Source: Streptomyces sp. IMTB 2501
GTDB lineage: Bacteria; Actinomycetota; Actinomycetes; Streptomycetales; Streptomycetaceae
Assembly: GCF_001953885.1 (NCBI RefSeq)
Contig: NZ_MQUS01000011.1
Span: 186,001 to 250,000, forward strand
Length of the DNA stretch: 64,000 nucleotides
Direction: 5' to 3'
Part shown: positions 25,313 to 33,791 of the stretch, piece after piece
How the letters are laid out: the number at the start of each line of letters is the position of its first letter
Numbering within the stretch: position 1 is the stretch's first letter
Made by a program: the position numbers and the translations under genes
The notes under the pieces: model-generated
What the model was told of the DNA's origin: nothing
The model's database searches: none
The model's input: the letters and a program-made list of their open reading frames with translations, nothing else

Positions 25313-25927
25313 CTATACCCAACCTCGCTCGCGAGCGAGACGCACTGCCGTATGACGGTTCTCGGCGCCGAGCTTCGTGACGGCCGACGAGAGGTAGTTC
25401 CGCACGGTCCCCGGCGACAGCGCGGCCCGTTCGGCGATCTCCGTGACCGGCGCCCCGTCGGCCGCCATCTCCAGCACCTCGGCCTCCCGCGCGGTCAGCG
25501 GGGAGTCCCCGGCGGAGATCGCGTCGGCGGCCAACTCCGGGTCGACGTAACGGTTTCCGGCGTGCACGGTACGGATGATCTCGGCGAGCCGCTGGGCACT
25601 GACGGTCTTCGGGACGAACCCGCGCACACCGGCCGCGAGCGCCCGTTTCAGATGGCCGGGCCGCCCATGACCGGTGACGATCAGCACCTGGCAGCCGGGC
25701 AGTTCGGCGCGCAGGGTTGTGGCGACCTTCACACCGTCGGCCCCCGGCATCTGGAGATCCAGCACGGCCACATCGGGTTCATGGGCCCGTGCCATCGCCA
25801 GCGCCTCGGGCCCGCTTGCCGCCTCGGCGACCACGAGAAGATCGTCCTCCAGCGAGAGCAGCGCGGCCAGCGCGCCCCGGATCAGATGCTCGTCGTCGGC
25901 GAGCAACAGCCGTACCGGAGTGCTCAT
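25313..25927 (-). CDS. NarL/FixJ-family response regulator (DesR-like)
   Basis: 204 residues. The receiver domain (1-120) has the acidic pocket ADDE (residues 10-13), the phosphoacceptor Asp in VAVLDLQMPG near residue 56, the Thr in IVTGHG and Lys in VPKTVS. The C-terminal LuxR-type HTH (SPLTAREAEVLEMAADGAPVTEIAERAALSPGTVRNYLSSAVTKLGA) binds DNA. It overlaps the upstream kinase gene by 4 bp and is last in a four-gene minus-strand operon, so it likely controls the ABC transporter genes in that operon. Confidence 0.93.
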   Translation of the reverse strand: MSTPVRLLLADDEHLIRGALAALLSLEDDLLVVAEAASGPEALAMARAHEPDVAVLDLQMPGADGVKVATTLRAELPGCQVLIVTGHGRPGHLKRALAAGVRGFVPKTVSAQRLAEIIRTVHAGNRYVDPELAADAISAGDSPLTAREAEVLEMAADGAPVTEIAERAALSPGTVRNYLSSAVTKLGAENRHTAVRLARERGWV

Positions 25928-27168
25928 GATGTGACTCCACTCACTTTCTCCCCCAGTGGCACCTCGGCCACCAACCGGAACCGGTCACCGGCGACGGCTC
26001 CCGCCTTCAGCGTCCCGGCCACGACGGCCAGCCGTTCCCGCAGCCCGGCGAGTCCGGAACCCCCACCCCCGTCGGGGGTTCCGGACACGCCGTCGTTCTC
26101 CACCGTCAGCACCACACGCCCCTCAAGCACCCGCAGACACAGCGTGCAGCGTCCGGCATCCCCGTGCCGCAGCACATTGGTGGTGGCCTCGCGCACCACC
26201 CAGCCGAGCGCGGACTGCACGTCGGCGGGCAGCCCCGCGCTCTCCGCGCTGACCTCGCACGCGATCCCGGCGGCCGTCAACACGCCCTGCGCGCCGGTGA
26301 GTTCGGACCCGAGGTCGGCCTCCCGGTAGCCGCGTACGACGGCCCGCACCTCGCGCTGGGACTCCTGCGCGATGCGCTGCACCTCGATCATCTGCTCCAC
26401 GGCCTCCGGCCGCCCGCGCCGGGCCAGTTGCACCGCCAGCTCGCTCTTGAGCGAGATCACGGACAGGTTCCGGCCCAGCACGTCGTGCAGATCCCGGCCG
26501 AACCGCAGCCGTTCCTCGGCGACGGCGAGCCGGGCCTCCACCTCTCGACCCCGCTCGGCCTCCCACAGCACGGAGAGCGTCCAGGCGCCGCAGCGGCCCG
26601 CGAGCAGCGCGAAGACCGCCTGGAAGACGGCCATCGCCGCGGTCGCCACCAGGCCGGGGGCGTCGTGATCGGCGAGCCCGACGGCCGCCGTGAGCAGGAC
26701 CGTGAACCCCGCCGACCGGCGCAGGAACACCCCGACCGGCGCCGTGAGCCCGTACAGCAGCCCGAACGGCAGCACGACGCCGCCGATCGTGAACCGGACC
26801 GTCATCGGAGTGGCCGCGTCCGTCGCGGCGAGAGCCACGATCAGCCCCAGCGCGATCCCCAGCAGGACGGCCGGTGCGCGGTGCGTGCCGGCCGGCATCC
26901 TGGCGCGCCCGAGGTAGTGGTCGAGCACGGTCCTGGTGCGCCGGTTCGCGAGGACGCTCTGCAGGATCCCGACGAGGACGAGGAGGGCGCCCAGGACCAG
27001 TGCCGCTGGCCTGTGGGCGATCCCGCCGGCCAGCGGCAGCAGCAGCCAGCAGCCCAGGATGAGCCAGATCGTGCAGTGCCAGGTGAGGACGCTGGTCAGC
27101 TCGACCCGCTCGGCCTTGCTGCGCTCCCCCCAGTGCCGCTGCTGCCACCGCCGTATCCGGCCCACCAT
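25924..27168 (-). CDS. Sensor histidine kinase (DesK-like, HisKA_3)
   Basis: 414 residues. The N-terminal half has about five membrane spans (WLILGCWLLLPLAGGIA; AALVLGALLVLVGILQSVLA and following). The dimerisation/phosphoacceptor segment is FGRDLHDVLGRNLSVISLKSELA with the His in DLHD. The ATPase domain shows WVVREATTNVLRHG (N box), LTVENDG and GSGLAGLRERL (G box). It phosphorylates the partner regulator encoded immediately downstream. Like DesK it has no large extracytoplasmic domain and may sense the membrane itself. Confidence 0.92.
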   Translation of the reverse strand: MVGRIRRWQQRHWGERSKAERVELTSVLTWHCTIWLILGCWLLLPLAGGIAHRPAALVLGALLVLVGILQSVLANRRTRTVLDHYLGRARMPAGTHRAPAVLLGIALGLIVALAATDAATPMTVRFTIGGVVLPFGLLYGLTAPVGVFLRRSAGFTVLLTAAVGLADHDAPGLVATAAMAVFQAVFALLAGRCGAWTLSVLWEAERGREVEARLAVAEERLRFGRDLHDVLGRNLSVISLKSELAVQLARRGRPEAVEQMIEVQRIAQESQREVRAVVRGYREADLGSELTGAQGVLTAAGIACEVSAESAGLPADVQSALGWVVREATTNVLRHGDAGRCTLCLRVLEGRVVLTVENDGVSGTPDGGGGSGLAGLRERLAVVAGTLKAGAVAGDRFRLVAEVPLGEKVSGVTS

Positions 27169-27201
27169 GTGTTCCCCCGTGCCTCACGTACCTCAAGTGC
27201 C

Positions 27202-28035
27202 TCAGCGCCGCGGCTCCCAGCGGAACCACCGTCGTACAGCAAACACGGCCAGGATCGTCCAGGCCAACGCTGTCGTCAGGGCGCCCAGTGCCTCGTACCC
27301 GCTCAAGTGGCCGGTCCAGCCGCCGCGGACGAGCCGGATCGCCGGGGACAGCGGGAGCAGTTCGCAGACGCCGGCCAGCTTGTCCGGCATGACCTCCGTG
27401 GGGAACGTGATCCCGGAGCCGAGCATCGACAGGAACATCAGCGGCAGCGCGGTCACCTGGGCGCTCTCCACGGTCCGGGTGAAGGACGCGGTGAGCGCGG
27501 CGAGCGCGGCACTGACCAGGTAACCGGCCACCAGCCCGGGCAGGATCAGATACGGCGCCCTGGGCGTACCGAGGTGCAGCAGGGCCGCGCATCCGACGCA
27601 CAGCACCAGCGCCTGGGCCAGGCCGATGACGAGCGCGGGCAGCGCGGTGCCGGTGAGGATCTCCGCGTCGGACAGCTCACCGGTGCGCAGCCGTTTGAGG
27701 ACGAGTTCCTCGCGGCGGGCGACGAAGGCGTTGACCAGCGAGGTGTACACGGCGAAGAGGAAGGAGAACCCGATCGCGGCCGTCAGCAGGGTGGTGCCGA
27801 GCGTCAGCCCCTGCTTCTTCAGATCCAGCTGGTCCATGGCCGGCCGCACGCTGAACGGCAGCAGGAGCGGCACGGCCAGCGCGGTGAAGACGACCCCGCG
27901 GTTGCGGCCGAGCAGGGTGAGTTCGGCCCGCCCCAGCGCCCACAGCCGCCGGCCCGCCGACGTCCCCCCGCCGCGCTCGGCCCCCCGAACCCCGCTCACC
28001 GCACGGCTCTTGGTCCCCACTCCGGCCCCGCTCAT
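27202..28035 (-). CDS. ABC-2 type transporter permease
   Basis: 277 residues from the ATG at 28035, whose first four bases overlap the ATPase gene stop. Six membrane segments are visible, e.g. GVVFTALAVPLLLPF, AAIGFSFLFAVYTSLV, LPALVIGLAQALVLCVGCAALL, ILPGLVAGYLVSAALAALTA, ALPLMFLSMLGSGITFP and LGALTTALAWTILAVFAV. The pattern with EELVLKRLRTGELSDAEIL after the second span is typical of DrrB-like drug/lipid exporters. It pairs with the DrrA-like ATPase to make an export complex. Confidence 0.9.
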   Translation of the reverse strand: MSGAGVGTKSRAVSGVRGAERGGGTSAGRRLWALGRAELTLLGRNRGVVFTALAVPLLLPFSVRPAMDQLDLKKQGLTLGTTLLTAAIGFSFLFAVYTSLVNAFVARREELVLKRLRTGELSDAEILTGTALPALVIGLAQALVLCVGCAALLHLGTPRAPYLILPGLVAGYLVSAALAALTASFTRTVESAQVTALPLMFLSMLGSGITFPTEVMPDKLAGVCELLPLSPAIRLVRGGWTGHLSGYEALGALTTALAWTILAVFAVRRWFRWEPRR

Positions 28036-28988
28036 GCCGCCACCCCTTGTGCCTGTGCCTGTGCCTGTTCGCGTGCGATTCCCAGGAACGCCTCCTCCAG
28101 GGAGGCGGAGCGCACGTCCAGGCCGCGCAGTTCGACTCCGGTCCGCTCGGCCCAGGTCAGTACGCCGGTCGCGGTCCGCTGCAGCTGGTTCGTCCGCAGC
28201 CGTACGACCCTGCCGTCGCTCTCGTGGCCGCAGACACCGAGGTCGGCCAGCGGCGGAAGGTCGCCGAGGAAGTAGCCGTCGGGCAGTTCGAAGGACATCC
28301 GGGACGGCCGGCCCGCGGTGACCTCGGCCGGAGTTCCGGAGACGGCGATACGGCCCTCGTGCAGGATGGCGAGCCGGTCGGCGAGACCCTCGGCCTCCTC
28401 CAGGTAGTGCGTGGTGAGCAGCACGGTCGTGCCCGCGTCGCGCAGGGCACGCACCAACTCCCAGGTGTCCCGGCGGCCTTCCGCGTCGAGCCCGGTCGTC
28501 GGCTCGTCGAGGAAGAGCACCTCGGGGTCGCCGAGCAGGGCGAGCGCCAGATCGAGCCGGCGCCGCTCGCCGCCGGACAGCTGCTTGACCCGCACCTCGT
28601 GCCGGCCCGCGAGCCCGACCAGCTCCAGTACGTCCGCCTCGGGCCGGACCCCGCTGGTGCATCCGGCCCACATCCGGGCGGTCTCGGCGACGGTCAGCTC
28701 GGCCGGGAAGCCGCCCTCCTGCAGCATCACTCCGGTGCGGGGCCGTACGGCGGCCCGTTCGCGGTAGGGGTCGTGGCCGAGGATCCGGATCCGGCCCTCG
28801 GCCGGTGCGGCGAGGCCCTCGAGCAGTTCGACCGTCGACGTCTTGCCCGCTCCGTTCGTGCCGAGCAGGGCGAAGATCTCCCCGCGCGCCACGGAGAAGC
28901 TGATTCCGCGTACGGCCTCGAACCCGCCCCCGTAGACACGCCTGAGATCGGTGACCTCAATCACGTCTTCGTGTTCGTCGTAGTGCAT
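28032..28988 (-). CDS. ABC transporter ATP-binding protein (DrrA-type)
   Basis: 318 residues. Walker A GTNGAGKTS near residue 43, Q-loop MLQEGGFP, signature LSGGERRRL, Walker B VLFLDEPTTGLD and switch His in TTHYLEEAE. A C-terminal extension of about 90 residues includes the SASLEEAFL motif common to daunorubicin-resistance-type ATPases, ending in an AQAQAQ run. First gene of the four-gene operon. With the kinase and regulator downstream, the likely circuit is sensing of membrane or drug stress followed by export. Confidence 0.93.
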   Translation of the reverse strand: MHYDEHEDVIEVTDLRRVYGGGFEAVRGISFSVARGEIFALLGTNGAGKTSTVELLEGLAAPAEGRIRILGHDPYRERAAVRPRTGVMLQEGGFPAELTVAETARMWAGCTSGVRPEADVLELVGLAGRHEVRVKQLSGGERRRLDLALALLGDPEVLFLDEPTTGLDAEGRRDTWELVRALRDAGTTVLLTTHYLEEAEGLADRLAILHEGRIAVSGTPAEVTAGRPSRMSFELPDGYFLGDLPPLADLGVCGHESDGRVVRLRTNQLQRTATGVLTWAERTGVELRGLDVRSASLEEAFLGIAREQAQAQAQGVAA

Positions 28989-29072
28989 GAACCCAGCGTC
29001 CCGGCGGCCGGAGCGGGTCGACAGTGCGCGATGTCATCGCTCGGCATGACAAATGTCAGAGAAGGGCGGGGA

Positions 29073-29189
29073 ACACGAAAAGACCCCGGTCCAGTGGACC
29101 GGGGTCTCTTTCATGGAGCGGACGACGAGGCTCGAACTCGCGACCTCAACCTTGGCAAGGTTGCGCTCTACCAACTGAGCTACGTCCGC
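29073..29189. repeat. 117-bp direct repeat, copy 2
   Basis: Second copy of the 25173-25289 segment, including terminator hairpin (29081-29107) and tRNA-Gly. The only difference is one base in the T-run after the hairpin. Confidence 0.85.
29114..29189 (-). tRNA. tRNA-Gly (GCC), copy 2
   Basis: Identical in sequence to the tRNA-Gly at 25214, with encoded CCA and its own copy of the downstream terminator hairpin. Confidence 0.96.
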
Positions 29190-29268
29190 ACTGCCCCCGA
29201 CCGGCTCCCACCGATCGGTGCGAGCACCAGCCTACCTGATCCACAACAGTGGTTCTGACCGGTGCCAG

Positions 29269-29340
29269 AGCGGGTGACAGGAATCGCACACTGCGCCTTC
29301 CCCCTGGAAGGGGGATGTTCTGCTACTGAACTACACCCGC
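29269..29340 (-). tRNA. tRNA-Gly (UCC), atypical
   Basis: Acceptor GCGGGTG/CACCCGC, D stem GTTC/GAAC and anticodon arm TCCCC-CTTCCAG-GGGGA (anticodon TCC) are sound. The D loop is AGTAGCA, where AATGGTA would be usual, and the T arm reads GCAGTGTGCGATTCCTGT instead of a GCAGG-TTCGATT-CCTGT form: one extra base and G in place of T55. The normal G18-U55 contact cannot form. No CCA is encoded, unlike the two neighbouring tRNA-Gly(GCC) genes. Either a specialised or a degenerate tRNA. Confidence 0.8.
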
Positions 29341-29519
29341 ATGGTCCTCAGGGCTTTGGCCCTTTCGGCCTCGCCCCTCGGCGTGTCCCAGACACTAGCT
29401 GATCAGCAGGGGGGTAGCGCAAGTCGGCTCCCGCGAGACCCCGCAGTCACCCGCCGGCGGCCAAGTGCACGGCCCTCAGGGCCCGCTGACGGACCCTGAG
29501 GACTGCCCCTTCGCGGGCT

Positions 29520-29837
29520 TCACTGCGCGGCGCCGAAGGCCTCGTAGACCTTCTTGGGGATGCGGCCGCGGGCCGGGACGTCCATCTTGTTGGCCTGGGC
29601 CCAGGCGCGGACGGCCGCCGGGTCGGGGGCGACCTCGGTCTGCTTGTACGCCTTGCCGGACCGCGACCGCTTGCGGCCGGCCTCGACGTAGGGCGCGAGC
29701 GCCTTGCGCAGTTTCTTGGCGTTGGTTTCGTTCAGGTCGATCTCGTACGACTTGCCGTCGAGTCCGAAGGCGATCGTTTCCGCCGCTTCCGAGCCGTCGA
29801 TGTCGTCAAAGAGAGTGACCACGACCTTTTGCGCCAC
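29520..29837 (-). CDS. lsrL: Lsr2-like nucleoid-associated protein
   Basis: 105 residues. N-terminal dimerisation strands (AQKVVVTLFDDIDGSEAAETIAFGLDGKSYEIDL) and a C-terminal helix pair ending in the AT-hook-like RGRIPKKV, which inserts into the minor groove of AT-rich DNA. Streptomyces have two such proteins, Lsr2 and LsrL; the position near purS suggests LsrL, from memory of S. coelicolor SCO4076. It silences or compacts AT-rich DNA. An AT-richer divergent promoter region lies between it and purS. Confidence 0.85.
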   Translation of the reverse strand: MAQKVVVTLFDDIDGSEAAETIAFGLDGKSYEIDLNETNAKKLRKALAPYVEAGRKRSRSGKAYKQTEVAPDPAAVRAWAQANKMDVPARGRIPKKVYEAFGAAQ

Positions 29838-30077
29838 GAATATCGGTCCCTTCGTGCGGCACGTCGATACAGCTCACGGCGATGACGTGCCGAGTATCGG
29901 CTATTGCCAATTCATTTGTACAGTGCCCGGCAATGCAAAGTGAAGCCCGACTAAATCCGCCCGCGTGTCCGAACACAATAGGTGGACCGGGCGGACCGTC
30001 GAACTTTCCCAGAACTTTTCATGGCCGCACGGCTTCGACACCGGATCGTGACGCGCCTCACGTACTTTCCTCCAACT

Positions 30078-30106
30078 CTACCCGCGTAGAAATTTTGTGC
30101 GGGTAG
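30078..30106. promoter_or_regulatory. Inverted repeat upstream of purSQL
   Basis: CTACCCGC (30078-30085) and GCGGGTAG (30099-30106) form a perfect 8-bp inverted repeat around a 13-bp AT-rich centre, 40 bp before purS. It could be an operator for a purine regulator. The AT-rich centre and lack of a trailing U-run make a terminator less likely. Confidence 0.5.
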
Positions 30107-30146
30107 TCTGAAGGAACCTGCTCAGCACCACACACCGGGAGTGCCA

Positions 30147-30419
30147 GTGGCACGCGTCGTAGTCGACGTCATGCTCAAGCCGGAGATCCTCGACCCCCAG
30201 GGCCAGGCGGTCCAGCGTGCGCTGCCGCGCCTGGGTTTCGAAGGGATCTCCGACGTACGTCAGGGAAAGCGTTTCGAACTTCAGGTTGACGGGCCGGTCG
30301 ACTCGGCCACGCTCGCCCGGATCCACGATCTTGCGGAATCCTTCCTCGCCAACACCGTGATCGAGGACTTCACCGTCAGGGTGGAAGAGGCGGCGGAAGT
30401 CGCGGAGGCGGCCAAGTGA
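30147..30419 (+). CDS. purS: FGAM synthase subunit PurS
   Basis: 90 residues starting MARVVVDVMLKPEILDPQGQA; two in-frame GTGs exist (30141 and 30147), and the second has the better spacing from CGGGA. The PurS fold (beta-alpha-beta) is seen in ALPRLGFEGISDVRQGKRFELQV and the ESFLANTVIEDF ending. It bridges PurQ and PurL in the FGAM synthase complex and helps channel ammonia. First gene of a three-gene operon with 4-bp overlaps. Confidence 0.96.
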   Translation: MARVVVDVMLKPEILDPQGQAVQRALPRLGFEGISDVRQGKRFELQVDGPVDSATLARIHDLAESFLANTVIEDFTVRVEEAAEVAEAAK

Positions 30420-31120
30420 CCGCTCGTATTGGCGTCGTCACTTTCCCGGGCAGCCTCGACGACCGGGACACCCGGCGCGCGATCCGTCTCGCCGGTGCCG
30501 AACCGGTCGCCCTGTGGCACAAGGACAAGGACCTCCACCAGGTCGACGCGGTCGTCCTCCCCGGCGGTTTCTCCTACGGTGACTATCTGCGCGCCGGTGC
30601 CATCTCCCGGTTCTCGCCGGTGATGGAGACGGTCATCGAGCAGGCGAAGGCCGGCCTTCCGGTCCTCGGTATCTGCAACGGCTTCCAGGTCCTCACCGAG
30701 GCCCATCTCCTCCCGGGCGCGATGCTCGGCAACGACCACCTTCACTTCATCTGCCGCGACCAGAAGCTGCGGGTGGAGAACGCGGAGACCGCCTGGACCG
30801 GTGACTACCGCGCCGGCCAGGAGATCCACATTCCGCTGAAGAACATGGACGGCCGGTACGTCGCCGACGAGTACACGCTCGACAAGCTGGAGGCGGAGGG
30901 CCGCGTCGTCTTCCGCTACGTGGCCCGCGACGGAGTCGCCGGTGAACGCGGCAACCCGAACGGCTCGCTGCGTGACATCGCAGGCATCACCAACGAGGCC
31001 GGCAATGTCGTGGGCCTCATGCCGCACCCGGAGCACGCCGTAGAGCCGCTGATCGGTACGGGCCGTACCGACGGCCTCCCCTTCTTCACCTCGATCCTCA
31101 AGAAGCTGGTCAACGCATGA
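30416..31120 (+). CDS. purQ: FGAM synthase glutaminase subunit PurQ
   Basis: 234 residues of class I glutamine amidotransferase. The nucleophile Cys is in PVLGICNGFQVL near residue 86. The His/Glu of the triad are in GLMPHPEHAVEP near the C terminus, and the oxyanion glycines in LPGGFSYGDYLRAGAI. It releases ammonia from glutamine for PurL. Overlaps purS and purL by 4 bp each, so the three subunits are made in step. Confidence 0.97.
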   Translation: MTARIGVVTFPGSLDDRDTRRAIRLAGAEPVALWHKDKDLHQVDAVVLPGGFSYGDYLRAGAISRFSPVMETVIEQAKAGLPVLGICNGFQVLTEAHLLPGAMLGNDHLHFICRDQKLRVENAETAWTGDYRAGQEIHIPLKNMDGRYVADEYTLDKLEAEGRVVFRYVARDGVAGERGNPNGSLRDIAGITNEAGNVVGLMPHPEHAVEPLIGTGRTDGLPFFTSILKKLVNA

Positions 31121-33375
31121 GCCGGACGCCTCTGGACACGGTCGAGCACGCGGCCGCGACCCCCGACGTCGAGCTGCCCTGGGCCGAACTCGGTCTGAAG
31201 AAGGACGAGTACGAACGGGTGGTGGAGATCCTCGGCCGCCGCCCGACCGGCGCCGAGCTCGCCATGTACTCGGTCATGTGGTCCGAGCACTGCTCGTACA
31301 AGTCCTCCAAGGTCCATCTGCGCCAGTTCGGCGAGAAGGCGCCCCAGTCGGACGCCCTGCTCGTCGGCATCGGCGAGAACGCGGGCGTGGTGGACGTCGG
31401 CCAGGGCTACGCGGTCACCTTCAAGGTCGAGTCGCACAACCACCCGTCGTACGTCGAGCCCTACCAGGGCGCGGCCACGGGTGTCGGCGGCATCGTCCGC
31501 GACATCATCGCGATGGGCGCGCGCCCGGTCGCGGTGGTCGACCCGCTGCGGTTCGGCGCCGCCGACCACCCCGACACCAAGCGCGTCCTGCCCGGCGTCG
31601 TCGCCGGCATCGGCGGCTACGGCAACTGCCTGGGCCTGCCCAACATCGGCGGCGAGGTCGTCTTCGACTCCTGCTACCAGGGAAACCCGCTGGTCAACGC
31701 CGGTGCCATCGGTGTGATGCGGCACGAGGACATCCACCTCGCCAAGGCCTCCGGCACGGGCAACAAGGTCATCCTGTACGGCGCCCGGACCGGCGGCGAC
31801 GGCATTGGCGGCGCCTCGATCCTCGCCTCGGAGACCTTCGACGACGCGAAGCCCTCCAAGCGCCCGGCCGTCCAGGTCGGCGACCCCTTCCAGGAGAAGC
31901 TCCTCATCGAGTGCACCCTGGAGGCCTTCCGCGAGAAGCTGGTCGTCGGCATCCAGGACCTCGGCGCGGCCGGCCTGTCCTGCGCCACGTCCGAGCTGGC
32001 TTCGAACGGCTCCGGTGGTATGCGCGTCACCCTGGACGACGTACCCCTGCGCGACTCGACTCTGTCTCCCGAGGAGATCCTCATGAGCGAGTCGCAGGAA
32101 CGCATGTGCGCGGTGGTCGAGCCGGAGAAGGTCGACCGCTTCCTGGAGATCTGTGCCAAGTGGGACGTCATCGCGACGGTCATCGGCGAGGTCACCGACG
32201 GCGACCGCCTGGAGATCTACTGGCACGGCGGCAAGATCGTCGATGTCGACCCGCGCACGGTGGCCCACGAGGGCCCGGTCTACGAGCGCCCCTACGCCCG
32301 CCCGGACTGGCAGGACACCCTCCAGGCCGACGACGCGAACAAGCTGGAGCGCCCGGCCACCTCGGAGGATCTGCGCGACCAGGTCCTGAAGCTGGTGGCC
32401 TCCCCCAACCAGGCCTCCAAGAAGTGGATCACCCAGCAGTACGACCACTTCGTGCAGGGCAACACGGTGCTGGCCCAGCCCGAGGACTCGGGCATGATCC
32501 GCATCGATGAGTCGAGTGGCCTCGGCGTCGCCATCGCCACGGACGGCAACGGCCGGTACGCCAAGCTGGACCCGTACGCGGGCGCCCAGCTGGCGCTGGC
32601 GGAGGCCTACCGGAACGTGGCGACGACGGGTGCCAAGCCGCTCGCCGTGTCGGACTGCCTGAACTTCGGCTCGCCCGAAGACCCGGCGGTGATGTGGCAG
32701 TTCGCGGAGGCGGTACGCGGTCTGGCGGACGCCTGCCGGCAGCTGGGCACGCCGGTCACGGGCGGCAACGTCTCGCTCTACAACCAGACGGGCGAGGCGG
32801 CCATCCACCCGACGCCGGTCGTGGCCGTCCTCGGCGTCATCGACGACGTGGCCCGCCGCACCCCGGTCGCCTTCCAGGAGGAGGGCCAGCTGATCTACCT
32901 CCTCGGCGACACCCGCGAGGAGTTCGGCGGCTCGGCCTGGTCCCAGGTGGTCCACGACCACCTCGGTGGTCTGCCTCCGCAGGTCGACCTGGAGCGCGAG
33001 CGGCTGCTGGCCGAGATCCTGATCTCCGCCTCCCGCGACGGCATGATCGACTCCGCGCACGACCTGTCCGACGGCGGCCTGGTGCAGGCGGTCGTGGAGT
33101 CCGCGCTGCTCGGCGGCAAGGGCGCCCGGCTGGTCGTACCGGACGGGCTGGACGCGTTCACCTTCCTGTTCTCCGAGTCGGCCGGGCGCGCGATCGTCGC
33201 CGTGCCGCGCTCGGAGGAGGTCCGCTTCAACGACATGTGCGGTGCGCGGGGCCTGCCGGTCACCCGCATCGGTGTCGTCGACGGTGACGCGGTGGAGATC
33301 CAGGGCGAGTTCGCGCTCACGCTGGAGGAGCTGCGGAAGGCGCACGAGGAGACCATTCCGGCGCTGCTGGCGTAG
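31117..33375 (+). CDS. purL: FGAM synthase large subunit PurL (small type)
   Basis: 752 residues, the short PurL type that needs separate PurS and PurQ. Visible blocks: MYSVMWSEHCSYKSS, VESHNHPSYVEPYQGAATGVGGIVRDI (ATP-binding), GIGGYGNCLGLPNIGGEV, LGAAGLSCATSELASN, and in the second half GNVSLYNQTG and DLSDGGLVQAV. It uses ATP and ammonia to convert FGAR to FGAM, the fourth purine step. Third gene of the operon, followed by a strong hairpin at 33388. Confidence 0.97.
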   Translation: MSRTPLDTVEHAAATPDVELPWAELGLKKDEYERVVEILGRRPTGAELAMYSVMWSEHCSYKSSKVHLRQFGEKAPQSDALLVGIGENAGVVDVGQGYAVTFKVESHNHPSYVEPYQGAATGVGGIVRDIIAMGARPVAVVDPLRFGAADHPDTKRVLPGVVAGIGGYGNCLGLPNIGGEVVFDSCYQGNPLVNAGAIGVMRHEDIHLAKASGTGNKVILYGARTGGDGIGGASILASETFDDAKPSKRPAVQVGDPFQEKLLIECTLEAFREKLVVGIQDLGAAGLSCATSELASNGSGGMRVTLDDVPLRDSTLSPEEILMSESQERMCAVVEPEKVDRFLEICAKWDVIATVIGEVTDGDRLEIYWHGGKIVDVDPRTVAHEGPVYERPYARPDWQDTLQADDANKLERPATSEDLRDQVLKLVASPNQASKKWITQQYDHFVQGNTVLAQPEDSGMIRIDESSGLGVAIATDGNGRYAKLDPYAGAQLALAEAYRNVATTGAKPLAVSDCLNFGSPEDPAVMWQFAEAVRGLADACRQLGTPVTGGNVSLYNQTGEAAIHPTPVVAVLGVIDDVARRTPVAFQEEGQLIYLLGDTREEFGGSAWSQVVHDHLGGLPPQVDLERERLLAEILISASRDGMIDSAHDLSDGGLVQAVVESALLGGKGARLVVPDGLDAFTFLFSESAGRAIVAVPRSEEVRFNDMCGARGLPVTRIGVVDGDAVEIQGEFALTLEELRKAHEETIPALLA

Positions 33376-33387
33376 TCCCTACGGCAT

Positions 33388-33424
33388 TGACGGCCCCGCC
33401 TGTTCAGACAGGCGGGGCCGTTTC
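33388..33424 (+). terminator. purSQL operon terminator
   Basis: ACGGCCCCGCCTG-TTCAGA-CAGGCGGGGCCGT followed by TTC, beginning 13 bp after the purL stop. Confidence 0.9.
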
Positions 33425-33597
33425 ATGTGCCGGTCCGCCGGGTTCCGCAGCGACGAGCGGGCCAACGGCCATGTCTTGCCAGGATGGATGCACCCGGCCC
33501 CGCGCTCACACCCCGTCGCGGAGACGGGCGTGCTGATGGAGCGGGCCCGCGTGGCCTCGTAGCGCGGTGACCGGGGCATGGCCGGCGTCCCGGCGGG

Positions 33598-33781
33598 ACC
33601 GGCGACCCGATGCTCGCCGTGTTCGCCGCCGCCACCCTGAGCGCGGCCCGCACCGCCCTGGTCGAGGAACATTGCCGCCGGCCGGCGCCCGGAGCCGGTC
33701 GCGGCCGACGCCGTCGAGCGGGCTCACCGCGCTGTCGGCCTGGTGGAAAACGGTCTGAAGGGCGACGCCGTGAAGGCATAG
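33598..33781 (+). pseudogene. TetR-regulator C-terminal remnant
   Basis: One frame reads GDPMLAVFAAATLSAARTALVEEH, typical of the last helices of Streptomyces TetR proteins. After about 33680 the coding pattern continues in another frame as AADAVERAHRAVGLVENGL to the TAG at 33779. No HTH domain is found upstream. So this 370-bp gap between purL and the next gene holds a frameshifted, truncated regulator fragment. Confidence 0.5.
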
Positions 33782-33791
33782 GCTCACCGCC

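Noticed and set aside
30916..33345. 809-codon minus-strand frame over purL
   Set aside because: Mirror frame of purL caused by third-position GC; no ribosome site or motif.
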